Assembly (NCBI RefSeq): GCF_014852585.1
Contig: NZ_JACVBX010000005.1
Coordinates: 1 to 64,000, forward strand
Origin: Pseudomonas sp. PDM18
GTDB lineage: Bacteria; Pseudomonadota; Gammaproteobacteria; Pseudomonadales; Pseudomonadaceae
Direction of reading: 5' to 3'
Length of the DNA stretch: 64,000 nucleotides
Position numbers and translations under genes: made by a program. The notes beneath the pieces are model-generated. The model did no database searches. It had not been told where the DNA came from and saw only the letters and a program-made list of their open reading frames with translations. Positions 45,705 through 54,978 of this stretch are shown piece by piece (position 1 is the first letter of the stretch; each line of letters begins with the position of its first letter).

Positions 45705-47672
45705 ATGAGCATGGAACGTCTCAGTCAGCAGATTGATGCCTACGTCACCTGGAAGCGCGAGCTGGTCCGCGAGATCACCCGCTATCGCAGCTGGCTGGAG
45801 CGCGCCCGGCTGAACACCCCGGAAATCGAGAACCGCCTCGAACGTACCCTGCGCCTGCTACGTGTCGACCACATCACCCTGGCCTTCGTCGGCGAGTACT
45901 CGCGCGGCAAGACCGAGCTGATCAACAGCCTGTTCTTCTCCGGCTACGGCCGCCGCATGCTGCCTTCCCAGGCCGGGCGCACCACCATGTGCCCTACCGA
46001 GCTGTTCTTCGACCCGCGCTCAGAGCGACCCTACATCCGCCTACTGCCCATCGAGACACGCGTCGCCGATGCCAGCGTGGCGCAGTTCAAGCGCATCCCG
46101 CGGCACTGGGTGAATATCCCCCTCGACACTTCCGATCCGGCGAACATGGCCGAGGCCTTCGCCCAGGTTGCCAAGACCAAGCCGCTGCCGGTGGAACAGG
46201 CAATCCAGCTGGGCTTCCACCCGGACATGCTCGAAGCCACCGACAAGCCCGGCATCGTGCTGGTGCCGGCGTGGCGCCACGCGCTGGTCAACTTCGACCA
46301 CCCGCTGCTGCGCCAGGGCCTGCGCATCCTCGATACCCCCGGCCTGAACGCACTGGGCAGCGAGCCGGAACTGACCCTGTCGATGCTGCCCAGCGCGCAG
46401 TCGATCCTCTTCCTGCTGGCCGCCGATACCGGCGTCACCGCTTCCGACATGGCGATCTGGCAGGACCATGTGCGTCAGCTCGGCGAGGATGGCCACACCA
46501 CGCTTTATGCGGTGCTGAACAAGATCGACGTGCTCTGGGATGACCTGGCCGGCGAAGCCTTCGTGCAGAACGCCATCCGCCACATCCGGGACACCACGGC
46601 GCGCCAGCTGGGCATCGCCAAGGAGGACGTGCTGCCGCTGTCGGCCAAGCAGGCGCTGCTGGCCAAGGTGCGCGGCGACCGCGAACTGCTTGCGCGCAGC
46701 CAGATGGAGTCCCTGGAGGAGCTGCTCTGCGAGCGCATCGTCGCGCAGAAGGAACGTCTGCTGGAGAGTGCCGTGGTCGGCCAGGTGCTGGCGCTGGTCA
46801 ACAACAGCCAGCACAGCCTGCGCGTGCGCCTGGACAAGGTGAAGGAGCAGCAGGCGCTGCTCAACGACCAGCAGCAGGACAGTGGCCAGCTGCTGTTCGA
46901 ACTGACCGCGCGGACCAAGGACGACCACAACCTGCACCACAAGCGCCTGCTCAGCCTGAAGACCAACCAGCGCCTGCTGCGCCACCAGGGCGAGCAGTTG
47001 CGCGAGGCAGTGCGCGCCGAGCGCCTGGAACAGCACCTGAAGAAGGTCCACGACAAGCTGCGCGGCAGCTGGACCACGGTCGGCATCAACCAGGCCATCC
47101 TGCAGTTCTTCCGCACCGTGGAAGGCGACCTGGTCGCCCTCGGCCACGAAGCCGAAACCGCTAACCGCATGGTCGCGGCCATCTACCAGCGGCACAACGA
47201 GGAAAACCCGCTCAATGCCCTGGACGCCCCGCAGTTCCGCGTCCAGCGCTACCTGCGTGACCTCGCCAAGCTACAGGACAAGGCCGACCGCTTCCGCCTT
47301 CACCTGAAGACCCTGCTCACCGAGCAGCGCCTGCTCACCCGGCGTTTCTTCGCCACCGTCGCCCAGGAAGTCATCGGCCTGCATCAGCGCCTGCGCGAGG
47401 AGGCCGAGCAATGGGCCGCCGACGCCCTGATGCCGCTGATGCAGTACAGCCTGGAACACAAGCAGATGCTGGAAACCCACATGCTGCGCCTCAAGGCCCT
47501 GGCCCAGGAAACCCAGCAGGCGCGGCAACGCTCGCTGCTGCTGGGGCGCTACACCGAGGAGCTGGAACAGCAGCTCGCCGAGGCTACCGACATCCTCCGT
47601 CAGCTGCGCCGCCCGGCACCGCTGCAGCGCCAGGCCAAGGTCGTCACCCTGCCCACCTCCCAGCGCGCCTGA
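45705..47672 (+). CDS. dynamin-like GTPase
   Basis: Large GTPase of 655 residues of the bacterial dynamin-like type. The G domain carries the P-loop GEYSRGKTELINSL (about residues 63-76), a G2 threonine in GRTTMCPTELFF, G3 DTPGLNAL (about 211) and G4 NKIDVLWDD (about 272). Residues about 350-640 are helical with long coiled-coil-like stretches (KEQQALLNDQQQD, REEAEQW). No TM helix is seen. The role is unknown; related proteins act on membranes. AAGGAA lies 7 bases before ATG 45705. It sits alone between yggU and metX, an insertion relative to the PAO1 order as I recall it. Confidence 0.82.
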   Translation: MSMERLSQQIDAYVTWKRELVREITRYRSWLERARLNTPEIENRLERTLRLLRVDHITLAFVGEYSRGKTELINSLFFSGYGRRMLPSQAGRTTMCPTELFFDPRSERPYIRLLPIETRVADASVAQFKRIPRHWVNIPLDTSDPANMAEAFAQVAKTKPLPVEQAIQLGFHPDMLEATDKPGIVLVPAWRHALVNFDHPLLRQGLRILDTPGLNALGSEPELTLSMLPSAQSILFLLAADTGVTASDMAIWQDHVRQLGEDGHTTLYAVLNKIDVLWDDLAGEAFVQNAIRHIRDTTARQLGIAKEDVLPLSAKQALLAKVRGDRELLARSQMESLEELLCERIVAQKERLLESAVVGQVLALVNNSQHSLRVRLDKVKEQQALLNDQQQDSGQLLFELTARTKDDHNLHHKRLLSLKTNQRLLRHQGEQLREAVRAERLEQHLKKVHDKLRGSWTTVGINQAILQFFRTVEGDLVALGHEAETANRMVAAIYQRHNEENPLNALDAPQFRVQRYLRDLAKLQDKADRFRLHLKTLLTEQRLLTRRFFATVAQEVIGLHQRLREEAEQWAADALMPLMQYSLEHKQMLETHMLRLKALAQETQQARQRSLLLGRYTEELEQQLAEATDILRQLRRPAPLQRQAKVVTLPTSQRA

Positions 47673-47770
47673 ACCCCGCGCCGCGCCCGCCCTGCCCCTT
47701 CCGAGTGCGCTTGCCGCAAGGGGCAGCGCTCTTTAGACTGGCCGTCCTTTTTTATTCATGAGCTGGGTCG

Positions 47771-48910
47771 ATGCCTACAGTCTTCCCCGAAGATTCCGTC
47801 GGTCTGGTCACCCCCCAGACGCTGCAGTTCAACGAACCGCTGCCCCTGGCCTGCGGCAAGACGCTGCCCGAATACCAGCTGGTGATCGAGACCTACGGCG
47901 AGCTGAACGCCACGGCGAGCAACGCCGTGCTGATCTGCCATGCGCTCTCCGGCCATCACCACGCCGCCGGCTACCACAGCGAGGATGAGCGCAAGCCGGG
48001 CTGGTGGGACAGCTGCATCGGTCCGGGCAAGCCCATCGACACCCGCAAGTTCTTCGTCGTCGCGCTGAACAACCTGGGCGGCTGCAACGGCTCCACCGGG
48101 CCGACCAGCCTCAACCCCGCCACCGGCAAGACCTATGGCGCGGACTTCCCCGTGGTCACCGTGGAAGACTGGGTGCACAGCCAGGCACGCCTGGCCGACC
48201 GCCTCGGCATCCACAGCTGGGCCGCCATTGTCGGCGGCAGTCTGGGCGGCATGCAGGCGCTGCAGTGGACCATCAGCTACCCCGAGCGCGTGCGCCATTG
48301 CCTGTGCATCGCCAGCGCACCCAAACTGTCGGCGCAGAACATCGCCTTCAACGAAGTCGCCCGCCAGGCCATTCTCTCAGACCCGGAGTTCTGCGGCGGC
48401 CACTTCCAGGAACACGACGTGATCCCCAAGCGCGGCCTGCGCCTGGCGCGGATGGTCGGGCACATCACCTACCTCTCCGATGACGCCATGGGCGCCAAGT
48501 TCGGCCGCGACATGAAGTCGGAGAAGCTCAACTACGACCTGCACAGCGTCGAGTTCCAGGTGGAAAGCTACCTGCGCTACCAGGGCGAGGAGTTCTCCAC
48601 CCGCTTCGACGCCAATACCTACCTGCTGATGACCAAGGCGCTGGACTACTTCGACCCGGCCGCCGTCCACGGCGACGACCTGGCGCGCACCCTCGGGGGC
48701 GTGAAGGCGGACTTCTGCGTGATGTCCTTCACCACCGACTGGCGCTTCTCCCCGGCACGTTCGCGGGAGATCGTCGACGCGCTGCTGGCAGCGAAGAAGA
48801 ACGTCAGCTACCTGGAAATCGACGCACCGCAAGGCCACGACGCCTTCCTGATGCCGATTCCACGCTACCTGCAAGCTTTCAGCGGTTACATGAACCGCAT
48901 CAGCGTATAA
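47771..48910 (+). CDS. metX: homoserine O-acyltransferase MetX
   Basis: Alpha/beta-hydrolase fold enzyme of 379 residues that activates homoserine for methionine synthesis. The catalytic Ser is in [13 protein letters not shown], and Asp and His are in TDWRFSP and APQGHDAFL. The oxyanion and substrate segment [12 protein letters not shown] is present. Pseudomonas MetX is reported to use succinyl-CoA, so O-succinyltransferase is more likely than acetyltransferase, but sequence alone does not settle it. metW follows 8 bases later. Confidence 0.95.
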   Translation: MPTVFPEDSVGLVTPQTLQFNEPLPLACGKTLPEYQLVIETYGELNATASNAVLICHALSGHHHAAGYHSEDERKPGWWDSCIGPGKPIDTRKFFVVALNNLGGCNGSTGPTSLNPATGKTYGADFPVVTVEDWVHSQARLADRLGIHSWAAIVGGSLGGMQALQWTISYPERVRHCLCIASAPKLSAQNIAFNEVARQAILSDPEFCGGHFQEHDVIPKRGLRLARMVGHITYLSDDAMGAKFGRDMKSEKLNYDLHSVEFQVESYLRYQGEEFSTRFDANTYLLMTKALDYFDPAAVHGDDLARTLGGVKADFCVMSFTTDWRFSPARSREIVDALLAAKKNVSYLEIDAPQGHDAFLMPIPRYLQAFSGYMNRISV

Positions 48911-48918
48911 GGATCACC

Positions 48919-49539
48919 ATGCGCGCCGACCTGGAAATCATCCAAGACTGGATCCCCGCCGGCAGCCGCGTGCTCGACCTGGGCTGCGGCGACGGCGAGC
49001 TGCTCGCCTGGCTGCGCGACCACAAGCAGGTCGGCGGCTACGGGCTGGAGATCGACCCGGACAAGATCGCCAAATGCATCGAACGTGGCGTCAACGTCAT
49101 CGAACAGGACCTGGACAAGGGCCTGGGCAATTTCGCCAGCGACAGCTTCGATGTGGTCGTGATGACCCAGTCCCTGCAGGCCCTGCGCTACCCCGACAAG
49201 GTGCTGGCGGAGATGCTGCGGGTGGGCAAGACCTGCATCATCACCTTCCCCAACTTCGGCCACTGGCGCTGCCGCTGGTACCTCGCGCGCAATGGCCGCA
49301 TGCCGGTGTCGGATTTCCTTCCGTACACTTGGTACAACACGCCGAACATCCACTTCTGCACCTTCCGTGACTTCGAGGCGCTCTGCCACGAGCAGCACGC
49401 GAAGGTGCTGGACCGCCTGGCGGTAGACCACGAGCACCAGCATGGCTGGGCCTCGCGAATCTGGCCTAATCTGTTGGGTGAGATCGGCATCTACCGGATC
49501 AGCGGCGCTCGCGTGCAAGACCATCGCATCGCCGTCTGA
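48919..49539 (+). CDS. metW: methionine biosynthesis protein MetW
   Basis: Methyltransferase-fold protein of 206 residues always paired with MetX in many proteobacteria. The SAM motif VLDLGCGDGELLAWL is at about residues 19-33, with TFPNFGHWRCRW and LPYTWYNTPNIHFCT following. In related bacteria MetW is needed with MetX for homoserine acyltransferase function. AAGGAT lies before the ATG. Confidence 0.94.
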   Translation: MRADLEIIQDWIPAGSRVLDLGCGDGELLAWLRDHKQVGGYGLEIDPDKIAKCIERGVNVIEQDLDKGLGNFASDSFDVVVMTQSLQALRYPDKVLAEMLRVGKTCIITFPNFGHWRCRWYLARNGRMPVSDFLPYTWYNTPNIHFCTFRDFEALCHEQHAKVLDRLAVDHEHQHGWASRIWPNLLGEIGIYRISGARVQDHRIAV

Positions 49540-49573
49540 TCGCGGCTATCTGATAGAGCCCGGGAGAAACATC

Positions 49574-49996
49574 ATGCGCCGCCTGCTTACCTTCCTCGCC
49601 TGCCTGGTCCTTGCCCTGCCCGCCTTCGCCGAACAGGTGAAGCGCCTGGGCGACCTGCAGGTGCACTACAGCGTATTCAACTCCAGCTTCCTCCAACCCA
49701 ACGTCGCGCAAGCGGTGGGCGTGGTGCGCAGCAAGGCCCAGGGCGTGATTAACATCGTGCCGCTGGACGCCAGCGGCAAGCCGGCCAACGTCACTGTCGC
49801 CGGCTCCGCGAAGAACCTGATGGGGCAGACCGTACCCCTGACCTTCAAGCGCGTGGTCGAGGAAGGCGCCGTCTACAACCTGGCGCAATTCCCCATCGAA
49901 GGCCGCGAAACCCTGACCTTCTCCATCCAGGTCCAGTCCGGAAACGAAGCCCCGCAAAGCTTCGATTTCATGCAGGAAATCTTCCCAGACGAATGA
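49574..49996 (+). CDS. DUF4426 family periplasmic protein
   Basis: Secreted protein of 140 residues. A signal peptide of about 19 residues (cleavage after PAFA) is followed by a beta-rich domain with [18 protein letters not shown] and the ending [15 protein letters not shown]4426 is of unknown function. GGGAG lies 10 bases before ATG 49574. The stop overlaps the rdgB start (ATGA). Confidence 0.88.
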   Translation: MRRLLTFLACLVLALPAFAEQVKRLGDLQVHYSVFNSSFLQPNVAQAVGVVRSKAQGVINIVPLDASGKPANVTVAGSAKNLMGQTVPLTFKRVVEEGAVYNLAQFPIEGRETLTFSIQVQSGNEAPQSFDFMQEIFPDE

Positions 49997-50586
49997 TCAA
50001 GCTCGAACAACTGGTGCTGGCCAGTCACAACGCCGGCAAGCTCAAGGAACTCCAGGCCATGCTCGGAGCCCACGTGAAGGTGCGCTCCATCGGCGAGTTC
50101 AGCGACGTGGAGCCGGAAGAGACCGGCCTGTCGTTCGTCGAGAACGCCATCCTCAAGGCCCGCAACGCCGCGCGCATCTCCGGCCTGCCGGCGCTGGCCG
50201 ACGACTCGGGCCTGGCAGTGGACTTCCTCGGCGGTGCGCCGGGCATCTACTCCGCGCGCTACGCCGACGGCAAGGGTGACGCGGCGAACAACGCCAAGCT
50301 GCTGGACGCCCTGAAGGACGTGCCGGACGAGCAGCGCGGTGCCCAGTTCGTCAGCGTGCTGGCCCTGGTCCGCCACGCCGACGACCCGCTGCCGATCCTC
50401 TGCGAAGGCCTCTGGCACGGCAGCATCCTGCGCGCGGCCCGCGGCGAACACGGCTTCGGCTACGACCCATTGTTCTGGGTGCCGGAAGCGGAATGCTCCA
50501 GCGCCGAACTGCCGCCCGAGCGCAAGAACCAGATCAGCCACCGCGCCCGCGCGATGGCCCTGCTGAAGCAGCGGCTGGGTCTATGA
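49993..50586 (+). CDS. rdgB: dITP/XTP pyrophosphatase RdgB
   Basis: Housekeeping NTP pyrophosphatase of 197 residues that removes deaminated purine nucleotides. Motifs are [13 protein letters not shown], the acidic site [25 protein letters not shown] and [11 protein letters not shown]. It overlaps the DUF4426 gene by 4 bases and hemW by 4 bases, so translation is coupled throughout. Confidence 0.96.
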   Translation: MIKLEQLVLASHNAGKLKELQAMLGAHVKVRSIGEFSDVEPEETGLSFVENAILKARNAARISGLPALADDSGLAVDFLGGAPGIYSARYADGKGDAANNAKLLDALKDVPDEQRGAQFVSVLALVRHADDPLPILCEGLWHGSILRAARGEHGFGYDPLFWVPEAECSSAELPPERKNQISHRARAMALLKQRLGL

Positions 50587-51770
50587 GCCAGGCAGGAAGC
50601 CACGGGCTCGACGCAGGGCCGGTGGTTTCCGGCTTCCGCCTGCCACCGCTGTCCGCGTACGTGCACATCCCCTGGTGCGTGCGCAAATGCCCCTACTGCG
50701 ACTTCAACTCACATGCCGCCGGTCCGGAGCTGCCCGAGGACGCCTATGTCGAGGCGCTGCTGGCCGACCTGGCGGCGGATCGCGGCTACGTGCACGGTCG
50801 CAAGCTGACCTCGATCTTCTTCGGCGGCGGCACGCCCAGCCTGTTCTCGGCCAAGGCGCTGGGCCGCATCCTCGCAGGCCTGGAGCAGCAAGTCGGGTTC
50901 GAGAGCGACATCGAGATCACCCTGGAAGCCAACCCCGGCACCTTCGAGCAGGCCAAGTTTGCCGATTATCGGGCACTGGGCATAAACCGGCTGTCCATCG
51001 GCATCCAGAGCTTCCAGGCGGAGAAACTCAAGGCTCTGGGGCGCATCCACGATGGTGACGAAGCAGTACGCGCCGCCGAGATGGCCCGCCGCGCCGGCTT
51101 CGACAACTTCAACCTGGACCTGATGCACGGCCTGCCGGAGCAGAGCGTCGCCGACGCGCTGGTCGACCTGCAGCAGGCCATCGCCCTGGCGCCCACGCAC
51201 CTGTCCTGGTACCAACTGACCATGGAGCCGAACACGGTGTTCTGGAGCCAGCCGCCGGAGCTGCCCGAGGACGACCAGCTGTGGGAAATCCAGGAAGCCG
51301 GCCAGGCGCTGCTCGCCCAGGCGGGCTACGCCCAGTACGAAACCTCGGCCTATGCCCGCGAAGGCAAGCGCGCACGGCACAACCTGAACTACTGGTCCTT
51401 CGGCGATTTCCTCGGCATCGGCGCCGGCGCCCACGCCAAGCTGAGCACACCGCAAGGCCGCATCCTGCGCACCTGGAAGACACGCCTGCCGAAGGACTAC
51501 CTGAACCCGGACAAGCCCTTCCAGGCCGGCGAGCGCGACCTGGAAGCGGACGACCTCCCCTTCGAGTTCATGATGAACGCCCTGCGCCTCACCGAGGGCG
51601 TATCGGCGGCGACCTTCGCCGAGCGCACCGGCCTGCCGCTGGCCGCCATCGAGCAAGCCTGCCGCCAGGCGCGCCAGGACGGCCTGCTGCTGGACGACCC
51701 GCAGCACCTGGCCCCCACCGAGCGCGGCCAGCTGTTCCTCAACGACCTGTTGCAGCGCTTCCTGCCCTGA
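50583..51770 (+). CDS. hemW: radical SAM heme chaperone HemW
   Basis: Radical SAM protein of 395 residues, related to HemN but acting as a heme chaperone. The cluster motif [10 protein letters not shown] has the CxxxCxxC spacing plus Phe, followed by [28 protein letters not shown] and the HemW-type C-terminal HemN domain. The extra CxxxC of HemN is absent. ATG 50583 overlaps the rdgB stop. Confidence 0.94.
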   Translation: MSQAGSHGLDAGPVVSGFRLPPLSAYVHIPWCVRKCPYCDFNSHAAGPELPEDAYVEALLADLAADRGYVHGRKLTSIFFGGGTPSLFSAKALGRILAGLEQQVGFESDIEITLEANPGTFEQAKFADYRALGINRLSIGIQSFQAEKLKALGRIHDGDEAVRAAEMARRAGFDNFNLDLMHGLPEQSVADALVDLQQAIALAPTHLSWYQLTMEPNTVFWSQPPELPEDDQLWEIQEAGQALLAQAGYAQYETSAYAREGKRARHNLNYWSFGDFLGIGAGAHAKLSTPQGRILRTWKTRLPKDYLNPDKPFQAGERDLEADDLPFEFMMNALRLTEGVSAATFAERTGLPLAAIEQACRQARQDGLLLDDPQHLAPTERGQLFLNDLLQRFLP

Positions 51771-51854
51771 GTCTCCGACACCAGCAGCACCGGGCGACTT
51801 CATCGTCGTCCGGCGTGTACACTCGCCAGCGACTCTGAATCCCAAGGAGCCCCC

Positions 51855-52178
51855 ATGGACTTCGCGCTCGACCTGATTGCCAACGTCTCCCGCTGGTGCC
51901 GCGGCCACCTGTCCGACATCGCCCTGGCGATCATGGCGACCGTGCTGGTGCTGTTCGGCCCGGCGATCAACGCCTGGGTACAGCAGCGCATCGGCAGCCT
52001 GAACTTCGTCTTCCGCACCCTGCTATTTGTGCTGATCTGCGCCGTCGGCTATGGCCTGGCGATGGTCTTCGTCACCCCGTGGCTGGCCAAGGGCCTGGGT
52101 TACTTCAACAACTACACCCTGGCGCCCGTCCTGCTGCTAGTGTTCTTCGTGATTGGCATGATCGCCGACCGCAGTTGA
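51855..52178 (+). CDS. DUF3392 membrane protein
   Basis: Small inner-membrane protein of 107 residues of DUF3392. Three hydrophobic helices are seen (about 22-42, 50-75 and 88-104), with MDFALDLIANVSRWCRGHL at the start. The function is unknown. AAGGAG lies 8 bases before ATG 51855. It follows hemW by 84 bases. Confidence 0.85.
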   Translation: MDFALDLIANVSRWCRGHLSDIALAIMATVLVLFGPAINAWVQQRIGSLNFVFRTLLFVLICAVGYGLAMVFVTPWLAKGLGYFNNYTLAPVLLLVFFVIGMIADRS

Positions 52179-52222
52179 CCTGCGTTCCTCCGGCGGTTGG
52201 CCACAAACCCGCCGGAGGACAC

Positions 52223-52477
52223 ATGAAGCCGATCAAGCATCTGTACCTGCATTTCTCCGATGGCCAGCGCCTGGCGCTGCGCTTCCCGCAACAGAGCGAC
52301 GACCCCGCCGAAGTGGCCCGCGGCATCCGCAAGCAGATGGAATCACCGGTCATCAGCATCGAGGTGGACGGCGACCTGCTGATCATTCCGCGCACCAGCA
52401 TCAAGTACCTGCAGATCAGCCCGGCGCCGATGCGCATGCCGGAGACCACCGTGCTGGGCGCCGAACTCATCGAATAG
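52223..52477 (+). CDS. conserved hypothetical protein (84 aa)
   Basis: A small soluble acidic protein of 84 residues with LYLHFSDGQRLALRFP, a helix (DDPAEVARGIRKQMES) and VDGDLLIIPRTSIKYLQI. I do not recognise a named family. CCGGAGG lies about 7 bases before ATG 52223, giving good support for the start. It lies 44 bases after the DUF3392 gene in the same direction. Confidence 0.75.
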   Translation: MKPIKHLYLHFSDGQRLALRFPQQSDDPAEVARGIRKQMESPVISIEVDGDLLIIPRTSIKYLQISPAPMRMPETTVLGAELIE

Positions 52478-52502
52478 ATCCTGCACCGGATTCGATGCCC
52501 TT

Positions 52503-52582
52503 CGTAGGAGCGAGCCTGCTCGCGAACAGGCTCCCTGGCGGCGCCGATGCAGGGGCGGTTCGCGAACAAGCTCGCTCCTACA
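52503..52582. repeat. REPIN-like element
   Basis: Inverted ends cgtaggagcgagc...ctcgctcctaca, with tgctcgcgaac and ggttcgcgaacaagctcg palindromes inside. Same family as the copy at 39864. Confidence 0.8.
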
Positions 52583-52611
52583 ATTCAGCTCGGCCACACT
52601 GCGGATAGACA

Positions 52612-52633
52612 AAGGCCGCCTCGCGGCGGCCTC
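52612..52633 (-). terminator. terminator after the DUF1329 gene
   Basis: A perfect aggccgcc against ggcggcct stem (tcgc in the loop) lies just after the DUF1329 stop and is followed by TTTGTC on the minus strand. Confidence 0.75.
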
Positions 52634-52641
52634 TGCTGGAC

Positions 52642-53988
52642 TCAGTTGCCCTCGCGGCGCAAGGCCTGCGGGGTGAAGTCGCGCGGCCCCAGCGGGACCT
52701 TGAAGTCGTACATCGGCTCGTTGTTGTCCAGGCCGTCGACGAAGTAGCGCGCCCCTTCGAAGTCGTACAGCGCTTCCAGGGTACTGAGCACCATGGGCAC
52801 GTCGTAGTAGTTGATCGGGTGCACTTCCTGGGCGCGGATCAGCTTGCCGTCGGCGTTGTAGATGTCCGAGGCGAGGATCTGCCAACTGTCTTCATCCAGG
52901 TAGAAGCGGCGCTTGGCGAACGGATGGCCCATGCCCTTGCGCAGGGTCGCCTCGACCACCCAGACGCGGTGCGGCTCGTAGCGCAGCAACTCGGGGTTGA
53001 GGGTCTTGGTCTTGAGGATGTCGGCGTAGGGGATGCCCTTCTGGTGCACCGCGTAGCTGTTGTACGGCACCAGCATCTCGCGCTTGCCCAGCAGCTGCCA
53101 CTCGTAGTGATCCGGCGCGCCGTTGTAGACGTCCACGGTGTCGGCGGTGGCCAGGCCGTTGGTGTCCGGCTGCAGAGTGTCGTAGGCCAGGCTTGGCAGA
53201 CGGCGCACGCGGCGCTCGCCGCTGTTGAAGCGCCAGGCCTTGCGGATCGACAGCACCTGGTCGATGGTCTCCTGCACCACCAGCGCAGAGCCGGCGAGCT
53301 TGGCCGGGGCGACGATGTTGTACTTGTAGTAGAACAGCGTGTTGTTCAGGTCCTGCGGGGTCATGCCCTCGCGGCCGTAGTTGAAGTACACGTAGCGGTC
53401 GAGCTTGAGCAGGTTGTAGCTGCCGCTGGCGAGCACGGCGGCCTGGTTGGTCACCATGTGAATCTGCTCGCCACGGTAACGCATGATGTGGTTCCAGATG
53501 GCTTCCAGGCCGGTCTTCGGCATCGGGAACGGCACGCCGGCGGCGGCGCCCTGCACTCCGTTGCCGTCGGCGATCAGCTCGGCGTTCTCGGCGTTGAAGC
53601 GGGTGGCGTCATAGATGCGCTGGGGCAAGGATGCGCTGCGGCGGCTCGGGAAGACGCGCAGGTAGTAGTCTGGGTTTTCCTGCAGCAGCGCCTGGGTGCC
53701 CGGGGTGAGCAGCGCCTGGTACTGCGCCAGGTTCTTGCTGTCGATCTTGTACTGCACGGCATCGGCAGCGTACGGATCGAGGTGGTGAGTGCCGGGCTGG
53801 TAACCCGCCGGGGCGCTGGTGATGCCGCCGGTCCACGCGGGGATGGTGCCACTGGCGTTGCCGGCCATTTCCGCCCCCATCGGCGTCAGGTCGCGGCCCA
53901 GTCGAGCGGCCTCGGTGGCATCGACTTTCGCCTGCGCCGGCAGTGCCAACGCCCCCGCCATCAGCAGTACAGCAAGTTTCTTCAACAC
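52642..53988 (-). CDS. DUF1329 periplasmic/outer-membrane protein
   Basis: Secreted protein of 448 residues of DUF1329. A signal peptide of about 20 residues (cleavage after PAQA) is followed by the conserved LGRDLTPMGAEMAGNASG, then IYDATRFNAENAEL and a C-terminal beta region (LGPRDFTPQAL) that resembles lipoprotein-sorting LolB-like folds. DUF1329 genes usually sit beside a DUF1302 outer-membrane gene; none is here. The start is GTG 53988 with GGAG 6 bases before it; a TTG follows directly. The role is unknown; the family often accompanies lipid or ester-degrading clusters. Confidence 0.85.
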   Translation of the reverse strand: MLKKLAVLLMAGALALPAQAKVDATEAARLGRDLTPMGAEMAGNASGTIPAWTGGITSAPAGYQPGTHHLDPYAADAVQYKIDSKNLAQYQALLTPGTQALLQENPDYYLRVFPSRRSASLPQRIYDATRFNAENAELIADGNGVQGAAAGVPFPMPKTGLEAIWNHIMRYRGEQIHMVTNQAAVLASGSYNLLKLDRYVYFNYGREGMTPQDLNNTLFYYKYNIVAPAKLAGSALVVQETIDQVLSIRKAWRFNSGERRVRRLPSLAYDTLQPDTNGLATADTVDVYNGAPDHYEWQLLGKREMLVPYNSYAVHQKGIPYADILKTKTLNPELLRYEPHRVWVVEATLRKGMGHPFAKRRFYLDEDSWQILASDIYNADGKLIRAQEVHPINYYDVPMVLSTLEALYDFEGARYFVDGLDNNEPMYDFKVPLGPRDFTPQALRREGN

Positions 53989-54003
53989 AGCAGACTCCTT
54001 TGC

Positions 54004-54021
54004 GACGGACTCCTGTCCGTC
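54004..54021 (-). promoter_or_regulatory. AGGA-loop hairpin in the DUF1329 leader
   Basis: On the minus strand gacggac-agga-gtccgtc forms a perfect 7-bp stem with an AGGA tetraloop just upstream of the Shine-Dalgarno site. ACAGGA in a hairpin loop is the type of site bound by RsmA/CsrA proteins. This is inference. Confidence 0.4.
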
Positions 54022-54037
54022 ACTCTTATTTTCGTCC

Positions 54038-54057
54038 GCGGCGGATGCCGCTTTTTA
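54038..54057 (+). terminator. intrinsic-terminator-like hairpin on the plus strand
   Basis: A perfect gcggc-ggat-gccgc stem followed by TTTTTA on the plus strand. No plus-strand gene ends here, so it is unexplained; it could end an antisense or small RNA or be an incidental hairpin. Confidence 0.4.
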
Positions 54058-54123
54058 TTCAGGAGGTGAGGGTGGCCTTTGCGGCCTGCCGGGTGGTCCC
54101 GGTCTGTAGGGTGTTTCTGCGTG

Positions 54124-54150
54124 AAAAAGGCCTGCTGTGCAGGCCTTTTC
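54124..54150. terminator. terminator after trmB
   Basis: A gaaaaggcctgc/gcaggccttttc stem with a tgt loop and A/T runs on both sides lies 7 bases beyond the trmB stop. It may work in both directions. Confidence 0.88.
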
Positions 54151-54156
54151 CGTATA

Positions 54157-54885
54157 TCAGTCGACGCGCTCGAACTTCAGGTCCCAGACGCCATGCCCGA
54201 GTCGCTCCCCGCGACGTTCGAACTTGGTGACCGGGCGCTCTTCCGGGCGCGGCACATAGGTATTGTCCGCCGAAAGGTTGCGATAGCCGGGTGCGGCATT
54301 CATCACTTCCAGCATGTGTTCGGCATATTGTTCCCAGTCGGTGGCCATGTGCAGCACGCCGCCGACCTTCAGCTTCTGCCGCACCAGCTCCGCCCAGGCT
54401 GGCTGCACGATGCGACGCTTGTGGTGACGCGACTTGTGCCACGGGTCCGGGAAGAACAGCAGCAGGCGGTCGAGGCTGGCGTCGGCCACGCAGTCTCGCA
54501 ACACTTCGATGGCGTCGCAGCTGTAGACGCGGATGTTGCTCAGCTCCTGGGTCAACATGCCGTTGAGCAGTGCGCCGACGCCCGGACGGTGCACTTCCAC
54601 GCCGATGAAGTCCTGCTCCGGCGCGGCAGCGGCCATCTCCAGGGTGGCGTGGCCCATACCGAAGCCAATCTCGAAGGTACGCGGTGCCTGGCGCCCAAAT
54701 ACCTGGTCGAAATCCCGCAGCCCGTCTGCCAGCTCCAGGCCGTACTTCGGCCAGCCCTGGTCGAGGCCGCGCTGCTGGCCTTCGGTCATGCGCCCGGCGC
54801 GCATCACGAAGCTCTTGATGGCGCGCATCGGACGGTTATCGGCGTCGGGCTGGTTCTCGGGCTGATTCTCGGGAATGTCACTCAT
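54157..54885 (-). CDS. trmB: tRNA (guanine-N7)-methyltransferase TrmB
   Basis: SAM-dependent methyltransferase of 242 residues that modifies G46 of tRNA. Motif I is [15 protein letters not shown] (about 70-85), with [11 protein letters not shown] and the family signature [33 protein letters not shown] closes the protein. The start is ATG 54885. A Gly/Pro/Asn-rich short N-terminus ([12 protein letters not shown]) precedes the fold. It lies downstream of thiG, with the hairpin element between them. Confidence 0.95.
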   Translation of the reverse strand: MSDIPENQPENQPDADNRPMRAIKSFVMRAGRMTEGQQRGLDQGWPKYGLELADGLRDFDQVFGRQAPRTFEIGFGMGHATLEMAAAAPEQDFIGVEVHRPGVGALLNGMLTQELSNIRVYSCDAIEVLRDCVADASLDRLLLFFPDPWHKSRHHKRRIVQPAWAELVRQKLKVGGVLHMATDWEQYAEHMLEVMNAAPGYRNLSADNTYVPRPEERPVTKFERRGERLGHGVWDLKFERVD

Positions 54886-54910
54886 GACTCAAACCTTGCG
54901 GGTAAATGCA

Positions 54911-54948
54911 CGCGCGGGCCGGCTGCCTTTGGCAAACCGGCCCGCGCG
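54911..54948. terminator. strong GC hairpin upstream of trmB
   Basis: A 12-bp perfect stem (cgcgcgggccgg against ccggcccgcgcg) has a 14-base loop that itself can fold. It lies between the dispersed hairpin element and trmB. There is no T tract, so it may be a termination or stability structure for the thiG transcript. Confidence 0.5.
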
Positions 54949-54978
54949 TCGGTGTCTATTAAATGCCTGCCAACGATC

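Noticed and set aside
45705..47672. Phage-defence island around the dynamin-like gene
   Set aside because: No integrase, tRNA attachment site, other defence gene or shift in base composition is visible; the flanks are housekeeping genes.
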